The notes: a model not told the origin generated them from the sequence alone. Shown: positions 1-10,567, numbered from the stretch's first letter. The stretch is 64,000 nucleotides of DNA from Azorinus chamasolen (GCA_963576725.1 OY755236.1:69844379-69908378), one strand, 5' to 3'. Program-made: numbers and translations.

Positions 1-177
1 GAAAGGTGATGTCAGGTACCAGAGTACTAAATACATGCATCAGCTAATGACAGTGGAGCTTATGAACTCTTCATCTCTCTGATTTTGGGGAAAATTGCCA
101 GACCTATGTCATATATTTGCATGTTTTATATAAAATCATACAAGTAGAAAGTCATGTCTTATTTATCTCAATTTTAG
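1..177 (+). other. ASH2L intron, 3' part
   Basis: Non-coding sequence ending in a polypyrimidine-rich acceptor (tctcaattttag) that joins the exon starting at 178. Nothing else is recognisable. Confidence 0.7.
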
Positions 178-255
178 CTCCCCAGCTGAAGATTTCTGAT
201 AACCGCCTGTCTGTGACAGGAGAGAAAGGGTACAGCATGATCAGAGCAACACATG
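178..255 (+). CDS. ASH2L: ASH2L exon, start of SPRY domain
   Basis: This exon encodes [20 protein letters not shown] followed by MIRATH, the entry strand of the ASH2L SPRY domain. ASH2L is a nuclear core subunit, with WDR5, RbBP5 and DPY30, of the MLL/SET1 complexes that methylate histone H3 lysine 4. The SPRY domain binds RbBP5 and DPY30 docks just after it. The acceptor is ttttag before 178 and the donor is G|gtgagt after 255. The exon starts with two bases of a split Ala codon and ends with one base of a Gly codon completed at 2502. The residues match vertebrate ASH2L closely, as I remember that family. Upstream exons (PHD/winged helix) lie outside the window. Confidence 0.92.
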
Positions 256-286
256 GTGAGTAGGGAGTCTACAGTAAAATATCTAT

Positions 287-478
287 TAACCCTACCCCTC
301 ATATAAACACTTTTTCACATCTTTGCAAGCAGGGTAGACCCAGATCAGATAATTCCTGTAGGAGACGTCTGATCAGGGTCTGCTCTGTTTGCTAATGAAA
401 CTATAATAGATCTGACTACAGTTTCTACCAATATCAAAATATCGTGTCTACATATGCCATTATAAAAATTCAGGTAAT
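287..478 (+). mobile_element. MITE-A copy, right end lost
   Basis: Starts TTAACCCTACCCCTCATATA, carries the arm AGTAGACCCAGATCAGA-like hairpin and the ATGCCATTATAAAAATTCAG internal segment, then breaks off before the right end. Confidence 0.75.
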
Positions 479-496
479 AAACACTCTTGTTGTCAG

Positions 497-728
497 TAAC
501 CCTTTCTTTCATGAAAATGCCTTTCTATGCACTTTGCAAACAGAGTAGACCCAGATCAGACGGCTCCTATAGCCTACTTTGTTTGCTTATGGTATAATAT
601 TGATATGACTCTACAGTTTCTGACATGGCAAACATTCCTGTGTTCATGTGTCATTGTGAAAAATTAGATTAATTAATATTGATAATGTTACTATTCCCTG
701 CATGAATATTCTTGGAGTAAAGGGTTAA
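497..728 (+). mobile_element. MITE-A copy
   Basis: Runs from TAACCCTTTCTTTC to GAGTAAAGGGTTAA. The hairpin is damaged: the left arm and apex are present but the right arm is shortened. Confidence 0.82.
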
Positions 729-744
729 TTATTACATGTACATG

Positions 745-769
745 AATACTCAACAGGGAAAGGGTTAAG
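745..769 (+). mobile_element. MITE-A2 end fragment
   Basis: Only the terminal segment survives: CAACAGGGAAAGGGTTAA. Confidence 0.55.
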
Positions 770-815
770 CAACCATTAACTAAGGAAAATCTGTCTTGAA
801 GAAATAGGTGTTCGC

Positions 816-1035
816 TTAACCATTTACCTCATAAATATTTAGTAAGAAATAATGACATTATGAATATTAATTGGCAGAATGTTTATAATGGCATTATGCA
901 CATGAAAATATTTCTATATTATTTCATAAGCAAACAGAGCAGGCCCTGATCAGATGGCTCCTACAGGAGCAGTCTCATCTGGGTCTACATTGTGTGCAAA
1001 TGGGTGAAAAGGCATTTCTATGAAGTAACGGTTAA
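816..1035 (-). mobile_element. MITE-A copy
   Basis: Ends are TTAACCATTTACCTC and GAAGTAACGGTTAA. The hairpin arms (AGCAGGCCCTGATCAGA and TCTCATCTGGGTCTACA) and apex are present. Confidence 0.82.
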
Positions 1036-1039
1036 TGCA

Positions 1040-1388
1040 GATCGAAATTAGTGCAGAAAGCTTTAACAAGCTATCTGCATTATTTCTGTCTTGTTTTAAA
1101 GTGATAGTCACTACTCACAACATCTTGTAAAAATGCCTAAAATTTACATAAATCATTGTTTTATATGCTGAGAGGTATATTGCAAAAAAAAGTCAAAGAA
1201 ACATTGAAGACGACAAAACTTTCATGTGTTTGAAGTCAAAGTGTTACAGGGCCAATTTTCATTATAACTTCAAATTGACAATCATTATAAGAATAATTGA
1301 ACATAACCAACACCATGTAATATAAATTTATTGAAAGTATGCATTAATTGTAGAGACTCACTTTAAGCAACCACCTGTCTCAAGTACT
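1040..1388. other. Intron sequence with a MITE-C hairpin remnant
   Basis: A weak stem around 1034-1100 (gcagaaagc and a gcattattt segment) resembles the MITE-C/D hairpin. No gene, RNA or further repeat is recognised in the remainder. Confidence 0.35.
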
Positions 1389-1389
1389 G

Positions 1390-1634
1390 TAACCCTTTCC
1401 TCCATAGGCTATTTTTAGACCCAACCTCTTTTGAATGCATCTACCCAAAAGGAGCATTTACTAGAGAAAAGTAAAATGTTAGAATTGTGTAGTATTGAAA
1501 GTTTTTAATTTGAAACCATTGTGTTAAATAGAGCATTTGCTCCTATGGGAGCAAATGCTCTATTTATCACAATGGTTTCAAGACGTGACTATTACAGAGG
1601 CATAGAAAGGCGTATTTATGGAGGAAAGGATTAA
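1390..1634 (-). mobile_element. MITE-B copy
   Basis: Ends are TAACCCTTTCCTCC and GGAGGAAAGGATTAA. A palindrome with arms of about 34 bp, GAAACCATTGTG to CACAATGGTTTC around the apex GCTCCTATGGGAGC, lies at about 1527-1590. The terminal TTAA (1631-1634) is shared with the next element. Confidence 0.85.
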
Positions 1635-2030
1635 CCCTTTACTAAATAACTAGTCTACATAGTTTAATGCTTTCGCAAACAAAGAAGGAGTCTTCTGATC
1701 AAAGTCTGCTCTGTCTGCATAGGAAATAATGTAGATCTGATTCTACAATTTCTGCCATGGCAAAGAACTCCTGTTCATATGCCATGACAGTAGAACCTGT
1801 CTTAAGTGGTCATTCATTTATTGAATATAGGAGTCTCAAAAAGCAGTTGGTTGCTTAATGCCAGGAGCTTTCTGCATCACTTTTGACCTGCATTAAACTA
1901 CCACCTGCCTTACATAATTCGTCCTCTTTTTGATGGATACTTAAGACAGGTTCTACTGTATAAAGATTCAGCTAATGAACATTTATATGTAATTATTTCT
2001 TACATAAATATTCATGAGATATGGGATTAA
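1631..2030 (+). mobile_element. MITE-A copy split by a MITE-D insertion
   Basis: The A sequence runs 1631-1787 and resumes at 1959-2030 (AAAGATTCAGCTAATGAA to GGGATTAA). The gap is a complete MITE-D flanked by TA. Confidence 0.82.
1788..1958 (+). mobile_element. MITE-D copy (pogo-like ends) nested in MITE-A
   Basis: Terminal inverted repeats CAGTAGAACCTGTCTTAAG and CTTAAGACAGGTTCTACTG, with TA flanking the right end. The internal hairpin has lost its left arm near the apex. Confidence 0.85.
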
Positions 2031-2044
2031 AGTACATACATGTA

Positions 2045-2470
2045 CAGTAAAATCTCCATTTTACAAACACTAAAATATATATCATTATCGATCCTTAACC
2101 CATTCCCTGATATTGACGACTTGACGACTCTGTAAACGTCACTTTATGAAACCATTGTGATAAATAAAGCATTTGTTCCTATAGGAGCAAATGCTCTGTT
2201 TATCACAATGGTTTCAAACTACAGAATTCTAGAATTTTCCTTTTCTCTAGTTAATGCTCCTTTTCGGTAGATTTATTCAAAGAGGTTGTATCTAAATATA
2301 GCCTATGAGGTAATGGGTTAAGGATTGTGACAGCTTAATGCAGGGCGAAAATCAAACAGAAAGCTCCTCTAGGAGCTTTCTGTATGACTTTCACCCTACA
2401 TTTAGCAGCCACCTGCCTAAAAAGTTCTCAATTCTTCATTACTAAAATTTCTAAGTATCGTGTTTTACTG
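2045..2470 (+). mobile_element. MITE-C copy split by a MITE-B insertion
   Basis: Ends CAGTAAAATCTCC and GTGTTTTACTG with TA on both sides. The hairpin with apex AGCTCCTCTAGGAGCT lies in the right half. A complete MITE-B sits at a TTAA inside it. Confidence 0.85.
2095..2321 (+). mobile_element. MITE-B copy nested in MITE-C
   Basis: TTAA at both ends (2095-2098, 2318-2321), the GAAACCATTGTGATAAAT palindrome and TAGATTTATTCAAAGAGGTT right flank. Removing it with one TTAA restores a continuous MITE-C, proving the TTAA duplication. Confidence 0.9.
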
Positions 2471-2501
2471 TAATTTAATACATTCCTTTCCTTTGTTTTA
2501 G

Positions 2502-2591
2502 GTGTCCGTCGAGGCACTTGGTACTATGAAGTGTCAGTAGATGAGATGCCAGATAACACCTCCACAAGAATTGGCTGGTCCCAAATGTTAG
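2502..2591 (+). CDS. ASH2L: ASH2L exon, SPRY domain
   Basis: This 90-bp exon encodes [19 protein letters not shown] followed by [12 protein letters not shown], the WYYEV and GWSQ core of the SPRY fold in ASH2L. The acceptor is tttgttttag and the donor is TTAG|gtaggc. It enters and leaves in phase 1 and joins the flanking exons in frame. The preceding 2.2-kb intron is almost entirely MITE-A, B, C and D sequence. Confidence 0.93.
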
Positions 2592-2793
2592 GTAGGCTTT
2601 AGAGTAAAACTGCTAGGAGAAAAATGGGCTCCATACAAATTGCATTGTATGTTATTTTTGTAGCAATTGTTTTCAGTTCTGAATGTTTTTATTAGAATTA
2701 AAAGTAATGATACTCTACGAATGAGTTATAAATAGTAGCAGCCCTCTACAGCAACCATTTGATAAAATGTAGCTTTTAAAAGCAGCTTGCAGG

Positions 2794-3008
2794 TTATCTC
2801 TTTCCTTCATATAAATGCCTTTTCATGCCTTTGCAAACAGAGTAGACCCAGATCAGATGGCACATGTAGGAGCTGCTCTGTTTGCTTACGGTATTATATA
2901 GATCTGACTCTGCAGTGTCTGACTGAGCCAAAATGTCCTGTGTTCATCATATGCCATTATGAGAAATAATCTTAATAAATATCCAGGATGGTATTATTTC
3001 TAACAGGA
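2794..3008 (+). mobile_element. MITE-A copy, degenerate
   Basis: CTTTCCTTCATATAAATGCC start, arm CAGAGTAGACCCAGATCAGA, short right arm; the end is corrupted (TTCTAACAGGAA). Confidence 0.75.
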
Positions 3009-3082
3009 ACAGATTTCTCCATAACGTTTCTCCTTTATCAACTTATCACCTTTCTTCAAAATCCAAAATTCCACTACTTTTT

Positions 3083-4395
3083 ATACGCCCGTTTGAAAAA
3101 ACGGGACGTATTATGGAATGGCGCTGTCTGTCCGTCTGGTTGTCTGGTTGTCTGATTGTCTGGTTGTCTGTCCGTCTGTCCGTCTGTAACATCTCTAACT
3201 CAAGTTCTGCTTGGTGGATCCTTCTCAAATTTAGCCACAATGTTTATCTAGACATGCTACAGTAGCCTGCCAAGTCCCGGTTTGTTTATCCAAGGTCAAG
3301 GTCACACAATTGGACTTAGAATTTGCGTTTAGCAAAAATGTTAACCGGTCTGTCTGTCTGTAACATCTCTAACTCAAGTTCCGCTTGGTGGATCCTTTCC
3401 AAATTTTACCAAAATGTTTATCTAGACATGCTACAGTAGCCTGCCAAGTCCCGGCTCATTTATCCAAGGTCAAGGTCGCTTAATTGGACTTAGAATTTGC
3501 GTTTAGCATTTGCGTTAAGCAAAAATGTTAACCTCAATTTATGTGGAACAAGTCCACTTATTTACATAACACTTTGTGATAAAGCTTTGAAACTTGGAAC
3601 ACTTGTCCACCGTCACAACCTTCACCTGTAGGCAAGAGTAAATAACTCTGTCAAGCATTTTGACTGAATTATGCCCCTTTTTAACTTAGAATTTTTAGTT
3701 AAGGCTTTGTTAAAGTCCATTTATTTACATAACCCTTTGAGATAAAGCTTTTAAACTTGAAACACTTATTCACCGTCACAACCTTCACCTGTAGGCAAGA
3801 GAAAATAAATCTGTCAAGCATTTTGACCGAATTATGCCCCTTTTTAACTTAGAATTTATGGTTACGGCTTTGTTAAAGTCCATTTATTTACATAACCCTT
3901 TGAGATAAAGCTTTTAACCTTGGAACACTTGTTCACCATCACAAACTTTACCTGTAGGCAAGAGTACATAACTCTGTCCAACATTTTGACAGAATTATGC
4001 CCCCTTTTAACTTAGGAATGTTGGTTAAAGTTTTGGTTAAAGTCCACTTATTTACATAACCCTTTTAGATTAAGCTTTTAAAATTGGAACACTTGCTCAC
4101 CATCACAAGCTTCACCTGTAGGCAAGAGTACATAACGCTGTCTAACATTTTGACATAATTACGACGCTTTTTAGCTTGGAATTTTTGGTTAAGGTTTTGG
4201 TTAAAGTCCACTTATTTACATAATCCTTTCAGATAAAGCTTTTAAACTTGAAACATTTGTTCACCATCACAAATTCATCTTCATCTCAAGCATTTAGACA
4301 CAATTATGGCACTTTTTAATTTAGAATTTTTGGTTAAGGTTTTTTGTTAAAGTATGCCTATTTATGTTGAAGAAAACCTTGACGGGCGTATATTG
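3083..4395. repeat. Family K dispersed repeat (TACGCCCG ends)
   Basis: Bounded by TATACGCCCGTTTGAAAAAA-type sequence and by ACGGGCGTATA at the far end. It contains a CTGTCTGTCCGTCTG microsatellite (about 3120-3186), two copies of a block of about 170 bp starting at TAACATCTCTAACTCAAGTT (about 3186 and 3359), and the tandem array listed separately. I recognise this as a common molluscan interspersed repeat type; it has no ORF. Confidence 0.7.
3555..4350 (+). repeat. Tandem array, five units of about 163 bp
   Basis: Units begin GTCCACTTATTTACATAA at about 3555, 3716, 3879, 4045 and 4208. They contain CACCTGTAGGCAAGAGTA and AATTATGCCCCTTTTTAAC; the last unit is shortened. Confidence 0.82.
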
Positions 4396-4493
4396 TGCCC
4401 ACTGGCACTCTTGTTTTTTATGGGAGACCTATATTTCTGTATGCATTAAGTTAACAAACAAAGTGCACATGTTTTTGCTTGCCCAATTTTCAG

Positions 4494-4687
4494 GAAATCT
4501 TCAGGCTCCTTGTGGTTATGACAAGTTCAGCTACTCCTGGAGATCAAGGAAGGGGTCCAAGTTCCACCAGAGTCGCGGCAAAAACTACACAAAACCCTAC
4601 AAAGAGGGGGATGTTCTGGGCTTCCTTATAAGACTTCCAGATCCCAAAGATCCCCATGACCTTCTTCCCGGCACTTGTAAAGACAAG
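4494..4687 (+). CDS. ASH2L: ASH2L exon, SPRY domain
   Basis: The exon encodes [20 protein letters not shown] followed by a [10 protein letters not shown] stretch and a [11 protein letters not shown] strand, ending in GTCKDK. It is the most strongly conserved stretch of the ASH2L SPRY domain. The acceptor is ccaattttcag and the donor is GACAAG|gtaggc, phase 0. The next expected exon (the family motif around IKFKSYLYFEEKD) was looked for on the plus strand and not seen. Either the following intron runs past the window end, or the copy is truncated or rearranged. Confidence 0.93.
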
Positions 4688-4735
4688 GTAGGCGCAGTTT
4701 GCCTTATAGCTGGTGAATGATACAGAAATCCTCTT

Positions 4736-4982
4736 TTAACCCTTTACCTCATGAATATTCATGTAAGAAATAATGACATCATGCATGTTTAATATTAGAT
4801 TTTTTGTAATGGTATATAAACACAGTAATTTTTTGCCATTGCAGAAACTGTAGAATCAGATCTATATAATTACACAAGCAAACAGAGGAGACCCCAATCA
4901 GACAGCTGCTACAGGAGCCTTCTGATCTTGGGCTACACTGTTTACAAATGTGCAAACATGTGTCTATCAGGTAAAGGGTTAA
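4736..4982 (-). mobile_element. MITE-A copy in ASH2L downstream intron
   Basis: TTAACCCTTTACCTCATGAA to GGTAAAGGGTTAA, complete hairpin with apex GCTGCTACAGGAGC. It starts 49 bp after the ASH2L donor. Confidence 0.88.
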
Positions 4983-5004
4983 ATGACCTCTTTGTGATTA
5001 AACA

Positions 5005-5110
5005 TGGGAGTTCTTTAAAAGCAGGTGATTCTTTAATGCCGAATGCAGAAACTTCTATAGAGCTTTCTACATTATTTTTCATTCTGCATTATGATACCAC
5101 TTATGCTGAC
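5005..5110. mobile_element. MITE-C-type hairpin fragment
   Basis: GCAGGTGATTCTTTAATGC and TTCTGCATTATGATACCAC flank a TAGAGCTTTCTAC apex; both termini are gone. Confidence 0.5.
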
Positions 5111-5142
5111 TGATTATTTTACTTTTTAGCGTTCCTGAGCAT

Positions 5143-5520
5143 GTGCTCAGGGTTAACTATTGTTCCTCTGATTCCATGTTTAACCCAGGTTTGCCATGGC
5201 AGTCAAAAGGAAAAACTTGGAAATCTTCTAAAAAAACCATTCCGATTTCAATATTAGCTTCAAAAATTATCCTCGATGGACTTTCTACAAAAATTGTTCA
5301 TACCTTTTCATTCATTAAGAAACCTTGCTGCCATGGTGCTTATTCTCCTTTAATATATTGCAAAGGTGGAAATTTCAAAAATCTTCTCAGAAACCTCTGC
5401 CCAGATTTCAATAAACAGAAGACTCTACTTGTAATGCTATTCACAGACCTTGAAATAAATATCATTACATCGGAATATCATTACAAGCTTTCTGGCATGC
5501 CATGATTATGCCATCCAAAT
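5143..5520. repeat. Old dispersed molluscan repeat, no real gene
   Basis: A 120-codon open frame exists, but the sequence matches a pattern I know from bivalve repeats: AACTTGGAAATCTTCT and AATTTCAAAAATCTTCTC blocks around CTACAAAAATTGTTCAT. The protein looks like nothing known and the frame is best treated as chance. Confidence 0.5.
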
Positions 5521-5819
5521 ATTAAGCTGTTTGATTTTTTGAGTATGTATTATGAGGAAGATTTTTGAAAACATTGTGTAATTATAGTGAGATCATGTTA
5601 TAGACATTTATTTCAGGAATCATATTGTAGGAGGCCTTGATATACTTCCACAATGAAGTGGTTGTGGGTTGTTTATTTGAATTGAGTTGTCAGTCCCTAG
5701 ACAGTATTTGTTCTAACTACTTTTCATACAGTATTACAAGGTGCTTCTGAAACTCTATAGTATTATTAAGTTATCATTACAACCATGGAATCTTGTGCAT
5801 CTGTAAAATCTGGTAAATG

Positions 5820-6016
5820 CAGTCAAACCCCTCTAAACTGGACAGTCAATTTAGTGTAAATATTGGTCTTGGAGACAGGTGGTAGCTTAATGAATGTCAT
5901 GCAAAAAGCTCATCAAGGAGCTTTCTGTATGACTTTCACCCTGCATTAAGCAGCGACCTGCCTAACAGTATCTAAATTCTTCTTTAATAGAATTCCAGTT
6001 TAGAGGGATTTTACTG
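5820..6016 (+). mobile_element. MITE-C copy
   Basis: CAGTCAAACCCCTCTAAACT to AGAGGGATTTTACTG, followed by TA. Hairpin arms CTTAATGAATGTCATGC and GCATTAAGCAGCGACC, apex AAAGCTCATCAAGGAGCTTT. Confidence 0.85.
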
Positions 6017-6099
6017 TACAGAAGTTATTTTGTCACTTGCTTTAGCCAGTAGACATTTAGTGGTCACTTCTCCATCTCCAAATGTCCCCTTGTTGCCTT

Positions 6100-6620
6100 T
6101 TAAGCCGGAATTTTTTAGAAAAATCTTGGCTTATAGTTTGGCGAAAACAAAGCCTGCAAGTGGGCAGGTGATTGGGCGGGCGATCGGCAAGCTGTCATAA
6201 ATAAAACTTTAACATTGCTTATTACTTCTGAATTGCTTAAGCTAGACTATTCATATTGCATATGCAGATAGCTTGGGTGAAGGCCTTTCACTTGATACAA
6301 GGATACATGAAATCAGGTCAAGGTCAAGGTCACTATTTCAACAAACTAACTATCTTCTGAACTACAAATGCTAGGCAATTCATCTTTGGTATACAGATGG
6401 CTTTGGTAAAGGCCTTTCAGTTGATATAAAGATATTTGAAATTAGGTCAAGGTCACTATTTTGACCATCATAGAAAAACTTCAACATTTCTGAACCAAAT
6501 ATGCTAGACAATTCATATATGGTATGGAGATAGCTTTAGTTAAGGCCTTTCAGTTGATACAAGGATACAAAATTGGGTCAAGGTCACTATTTTGAAAACT
6601 TGGCTGTTTTTAAAAGTACT
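6100..6620. repeat. Dispersed repeat with tandem AAGGTCA units
   Basis: Three diverged units of about 125 bp contain GGCCTTTCAGTTGATA and GGTCAAGGTCACTATTT. The left edge carries AAGCCGGAATTTTTTAG and an inverse partner, a pattern seen in molluscan repeats. Confidence 0.6.
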
Positions 6621-7200
6621 GTGCTAATAAGACATACTTGCCAAGAGGTTAATTTTATGCTTTCTATAATGTGAACTACATGTATAGAAACTTATAAACA
6701 TAGCAATAACATTATAAAACTGCAAATACATAATTTACATTGTATCATTAAAAACATTTGGAGTAAATTCATGCCTTCCAGCTGACTTGAGGATTGTCAG
6801 TCGTTCTACTCAGTAGCCAATTATAACCTGAAATTGGATTCAGGTATAATGTTTTAGGTTTCAAATTGCACCTTGGGTCTTTCTCCACCAGTAATTAGAT
6901 TGACGTCATGAATTAACTGAAATTGTGTTGAAGCAACGTAAAAATCTATATCAATAAAAAATCATTAAGGTAAATTGTTGACACAAAAAAATCTGGCTTT
7001 AATGCGATTTCCACATTATTTGCTTGTTTGTTTTTTTATATGGGGTACGAAGAAGAGATTTGCAGGTTATTCATTAGCCAATAGATTCCATTTCTACTTA
7101 TTCATGGTTTTGAAGACATTTCCGAATGTTGTCGGATGAACTGTTGGTTGTATGTGTTTATTGAAGTGGATTATTCACAATTGATATGAAATGCCAAAAT
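6621..7200. other. Unassigned AT-rich sequence
   Basis: No coding pattern, RNA gene or repeat family could be supported here. Confidence 0.5.
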
Positions 7201-7204
7201 CACA

Positions 7205-7400
7205 TATGCAGAAGTCCAGATAAGATGCGTAACTTTAAACAGTTTCTAGAATGACTCCTTTATTTCTCCACCAAACTCTATAGTGTGACCAATCTTTAGA
7301 ATCATATCCTTCAAGACGATTCTAAAGTGTGGTCACGGTATAGAGTTTGATGGAGAAATGACGATTTTAGTATTTGGGTATCTGTAGCTCTGATATGGAC
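7205..7400 (+). mobile_element. Family F foldback element
   Basis: Two arms, TTTATTTCTCCACCAAACTC and a GAGTTTGATGGAGAAATGA partner, flank a TCTTTAGAATC / GATTCTAAAG inner stem. Flanks CAGATAAGATGCGTAAC and TTAGTATTTGGGTA recur at 13155, 36620, 44410 and 50404. Confidence 0.72.
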
Positions 7401-7668
7401 AATTACTATGAACAGCTGTTTTTATATTTCATAAACCATTATGGTTATCTTATGGTCTTCGAATGACAATCATTGCTCTGGTTCAGAGCCCAGCACCCAG
7501 ATTTTTCATGTGAGGAAGCCTTCCAGCTGGCATGCGGTAGGTCGGTAGTTCTACTGGGATATTCTTCTATGCCTGAAACATGCAATTTGTTCCTTAGTCT
7601 TCTTCCACCTGTTATTAACTGGATGTCTCAATATGACATACTGATAAAGAGACATAAGTATCTGATAC

Positions 7669-7905
7669 AACCCTTTACTTCATGAATATTCATGTACAAA
7701 ATAATATTGTGAATATTAATTACGTGACTTCTTATATTGCTTTCTGAATTTAACAAGAATTTTTGGCCATGACAGAAACTGTAGAATCAGGCATTTATTT
7801 CATAAGCAAACAGAGCAGACCCTGATCAGATGACTGCCATCTAATCTGGGTCTATTCTGTTGACACAGGCATTCAAAGGTGTATCTATGAAGTAAAGTGT
7901 TACAG
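7669..7905 (-). mobile_element. MITE-A copy, degenerate
   Basis: CAACCCTTTACTTCATGAAT start; right arm TCTAATCTGGGTCTATTCTG; the last bases read AAAGTGTTACAG rather than AAAGGGTTAA. Confidence 0.78.
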
Positions 7906-8241
7906 TTTGTTTGGGTAAATCTCATTGTCCTTGAAAAGAGTTGCTGAGCTTATGTGTTAATGATGTAGCTTTCATTGCTTTGGGGGGATGGATGGCAGGG
8001 TCTTTTCATAGGAAAATGTGTCGTATAATGTCACATTGTGGAGTCAAAACTAAGATCAAGGACAATTTAATCAATGAAATGAATACAGAGAGTTTTGTCT
8101 CTTACTTAAGTTTTAATTGTTATTGTCATTCTTAGAAAGTATGTTTGAGACTAGTAAGATTGATTTTTATCAACATACTCTTTCTTGAAATGAATTATTT
8201 CTATGGATTGGGAAAATGCAACAAAGATTACGAAAAAAATG

Positions 8242-8343
8242 TAGGTGATTGCTTAATGCAGGGTTTAAGTAATGCAGAAAACTCCTATACGAGCTTTCTA
8301 CATACCTTTTGTCTTGCATTTAGCTTTCACCTGCATTAAAAAT
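8242..8343. mobile_element. MITE-C-type hairpin fragment
   Basis: GATTGCTTAATGCAGGG and TTGCATTTAGCTTTCACC arms with a TCCTATACGAGC apex; terminal repeats absent. Confidence 0.55.
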
Positions 8344-8474
8344 CCAGAAATACACTTCTTTTGACGATGGACTGACAAGAAACTGTTGTGGGCATGCACA
8401 CTTCATTTGTGCTTCTGGGGTTACTGTGTAACATCTGCCTGATGTCCATTGTCAGTTCTCTTATGAATGGTCAT

Positions 8475-8678
8475 TTAACCCATTCCATCATATTGATGCA
8501 TTTTGGTGCCTCTGTTAAAGTCACTTTTTTAAACTATTGTGATAAATAGAGCATTTGCTCAATAGGAGCAAATGCTCTTTTTATCACAATGGTTTCAAAA
8601 CTACACAATTCTAAATTGTTCTTTTCAGTAGAATTATTCAGAAAGGGTCTAAAAATAGCCTATGCGGGAATGGCTTAA
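8475..8678 (+). mobile_element. MITE-B copy
   Basis: TTAACCCATTCCATCATATT to GGGAATGGCTTAA. Palindrome apex reads GCTCAATAGGAGC; TTAA at both ends. Confidence 0.85.
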
Positions 8679-8924
8679 GGGAGACTTTACTGTAGGAGGG
8701 TAAGATCAAAAGTAGCGCAACTGGCTAGTGTTCATTGCTTTCATTAGAGTGAATGCAAAGTCGAAGCTTTGCACGTGTTTTCCATTCTCATAGCTTTCAA
8801 TAGCTGTATAAACTATACATGTAGACACAATATCTCACTTGAAATTTACTTTTGCACAAACCGTATTAATAGGCAGTTTGGCAAAATGGTTGGGAAAAGC
8901 ATCCAAAATGCAAAGGAAGTCAGG

Positions 8925-9240
8925 CTTACATTAAAGCTTGTGCTTTACTCGGCAGATGTTCAAAGGACATCTATGCTGACAGTTGTTCTGCTTATTGTAG
9001 TAATCTAATGTCCTTATCTTCAGTTTGCAGATTGGTTAGGAAATTTAGTGGAGGTGTAAAGTCTGTTACAAATGCTCCTAAATCTGCAAATAGTCCAAAC
9101 ATTGTTAGCAAAATCAAACGGATAGTAAGATCTGACACAAAATATATGTCTCAGCAGCTTGTGGACGTGGTTGGAATTTCAAAAGCACAGGTCTGCATTT
9201 GTGTATTCTGCGAAATATTTTGAAAATGAAGAAGGGTTAA
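8925..9240 (+). pseudogene. Mariner-like transposase relic (N-terminal HTH)
   Basis: A frame from about 9008 reads SVCRLVRKFSGG, then a KRIVRSDTKYMSQQLVDVVG stretch and ISKAQ. This matches the paired helix-turn-helix region of mariner/Tc1 family transposases (a second helix like the GISxxxVHxIL motif). After ISKAQ the homology continues in another frame as LCILRNILKMKKG, so a frameshift is present, and stops follow. No DDE domain is seen. The residues before 9008 look related (KEVRLTLKLVLYSA) but lie in a different frame. This is a broken, inactive fragment. Confidence 0.65.
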
Positions 9241-9848
9241 AGTGGGTGAATAGAAAATAGAAATATATTCATGAACATTTTAACCACTTTATTCTGTAAA
9301 TTAAGATAAGATACAAATGTTCATTGTACAAAAATACTGTACACAAAGCTTACACAAGTAAGTGTTAAAATCCCACATATGCACATATAAAACATCAAGG
9401 CACATAACTGCATGCCTGAATTAGTATATGGTTGTAAAATTAGCAGCACATTTATCTCCCTTTGCAAAATGTGTCCTACAATAGCTGGCAACGTCATATA
9501 CATGTACAAAAACAATGATATCTTTTTTTAACGCCTACAGTATGATAAAGAAAAGAAATGAAAGCAGAAGGAACATCGATAGCTTTCTCATGTCATTTTG
9601 CTACTGAAATATGAATGGCACACATAGAGAATAACTCATAAGGGAATAATAACTCATAGAAATAGTTTGTATGATAAACATAATACTTGTTGAAACAAAA
9701 AAGTAGGGAATGAAAAAATGGAAATTAAAGGTTAAATATGCATAAAGTAACATACAGATAAATAATAACATATGCCAGTACATGTAGCTAAAATTTTGTT
9801 ATGCAAGGGCAAAATGATTAAAGAGAGTTGGCCAGTCAAGTTGCAGTA
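9241..9848. other. Unassigned AT-rich sequence
   Basis: Short open frames here are hydrophobic and low-complexity; no exon or repeat is supported. Confidence 0.5.
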
Positions 9849-10120
9849 CAGTCAAACCCCTCTAAACTGGATGTTTAGATCAGTATTAATGTCAGTCTTT
9901 AAGTCAGATGGCAGCTAGATGCAGAGTGAAAGCCATGCAGAAAGCTCTTCTGGGAGCTTTCTGCATGACTTTTACCCTACATTAAACAGCCACCAGTCTA
10001 AAAGTGTCTAAATGCTTCTCTTCTAAAATTTCAGTTTAACCATGCAATAAGCAGCCATCTGTATAAAAATCTCTTAAATTCTTCTTCGTGAAAAATCAAG
10101 TTTAGAGGGGTGTTATTCTA
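9849..10120 (+). mobile_element. MITE-C copy with internal duplication
   Basis: CAGTCAAACCCCTCTAAACT start and TTTAGAGGGGTGTTATTCT end. The hairpin apex is AAGCTCTTCTGGGAGCTTT. The right part (AAGCAGCCATCTGTATAAAA) is a second copy of the post-hairpin flank. Confidence 0.78.
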
Positions 10121-10567
10121 AATCATAGTGTACAGCTTCAAATGCTGTTTCATTTTGTCTTAAATGACTAGATAGGAAAATGTTTGTAAGTGTTCCACAA
10201 ACTGCATTTGAATACTGATACAGTAAAGTAATACAGTTAAGCATTATGCCATTGCACTATTTATGCAGTATAAAAACAATAACTTTATATTACATATGCT
10301 GTTCTAACCAAAACCCTGTTGAAAGTGAGGTCTATTGTACATGATGTTTGTGACATGCCAAAGTTACTGCGCTTCTAGATGTGGAACACAACAGTGGCAT
10401 ACAATGGGTTTATCACATTCACTGGGTTTATGGTATACAATGAGTTCTGTAAGTTGACTTATTAAACTACTGTTTTCTGAAAAAATCATGAAGAGTAAAT
10501 TGAATTTCTGAGCAATTTCTTGGTTGAGCATAGACAATTTCAAAACTGCTAATTTCCTGGGTTTTTT
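10121..10567. other. Unassigned sequence
   Basis: Nothing recognisable beyond short AT-rich runs. Confidence 0.5.

Noticed and set aside
5143..5505. 120-codon plus-strand open frame
   Set aside because: The sequence matches a dispersed-repeat pattern and shows no protein similarity; chance frame.
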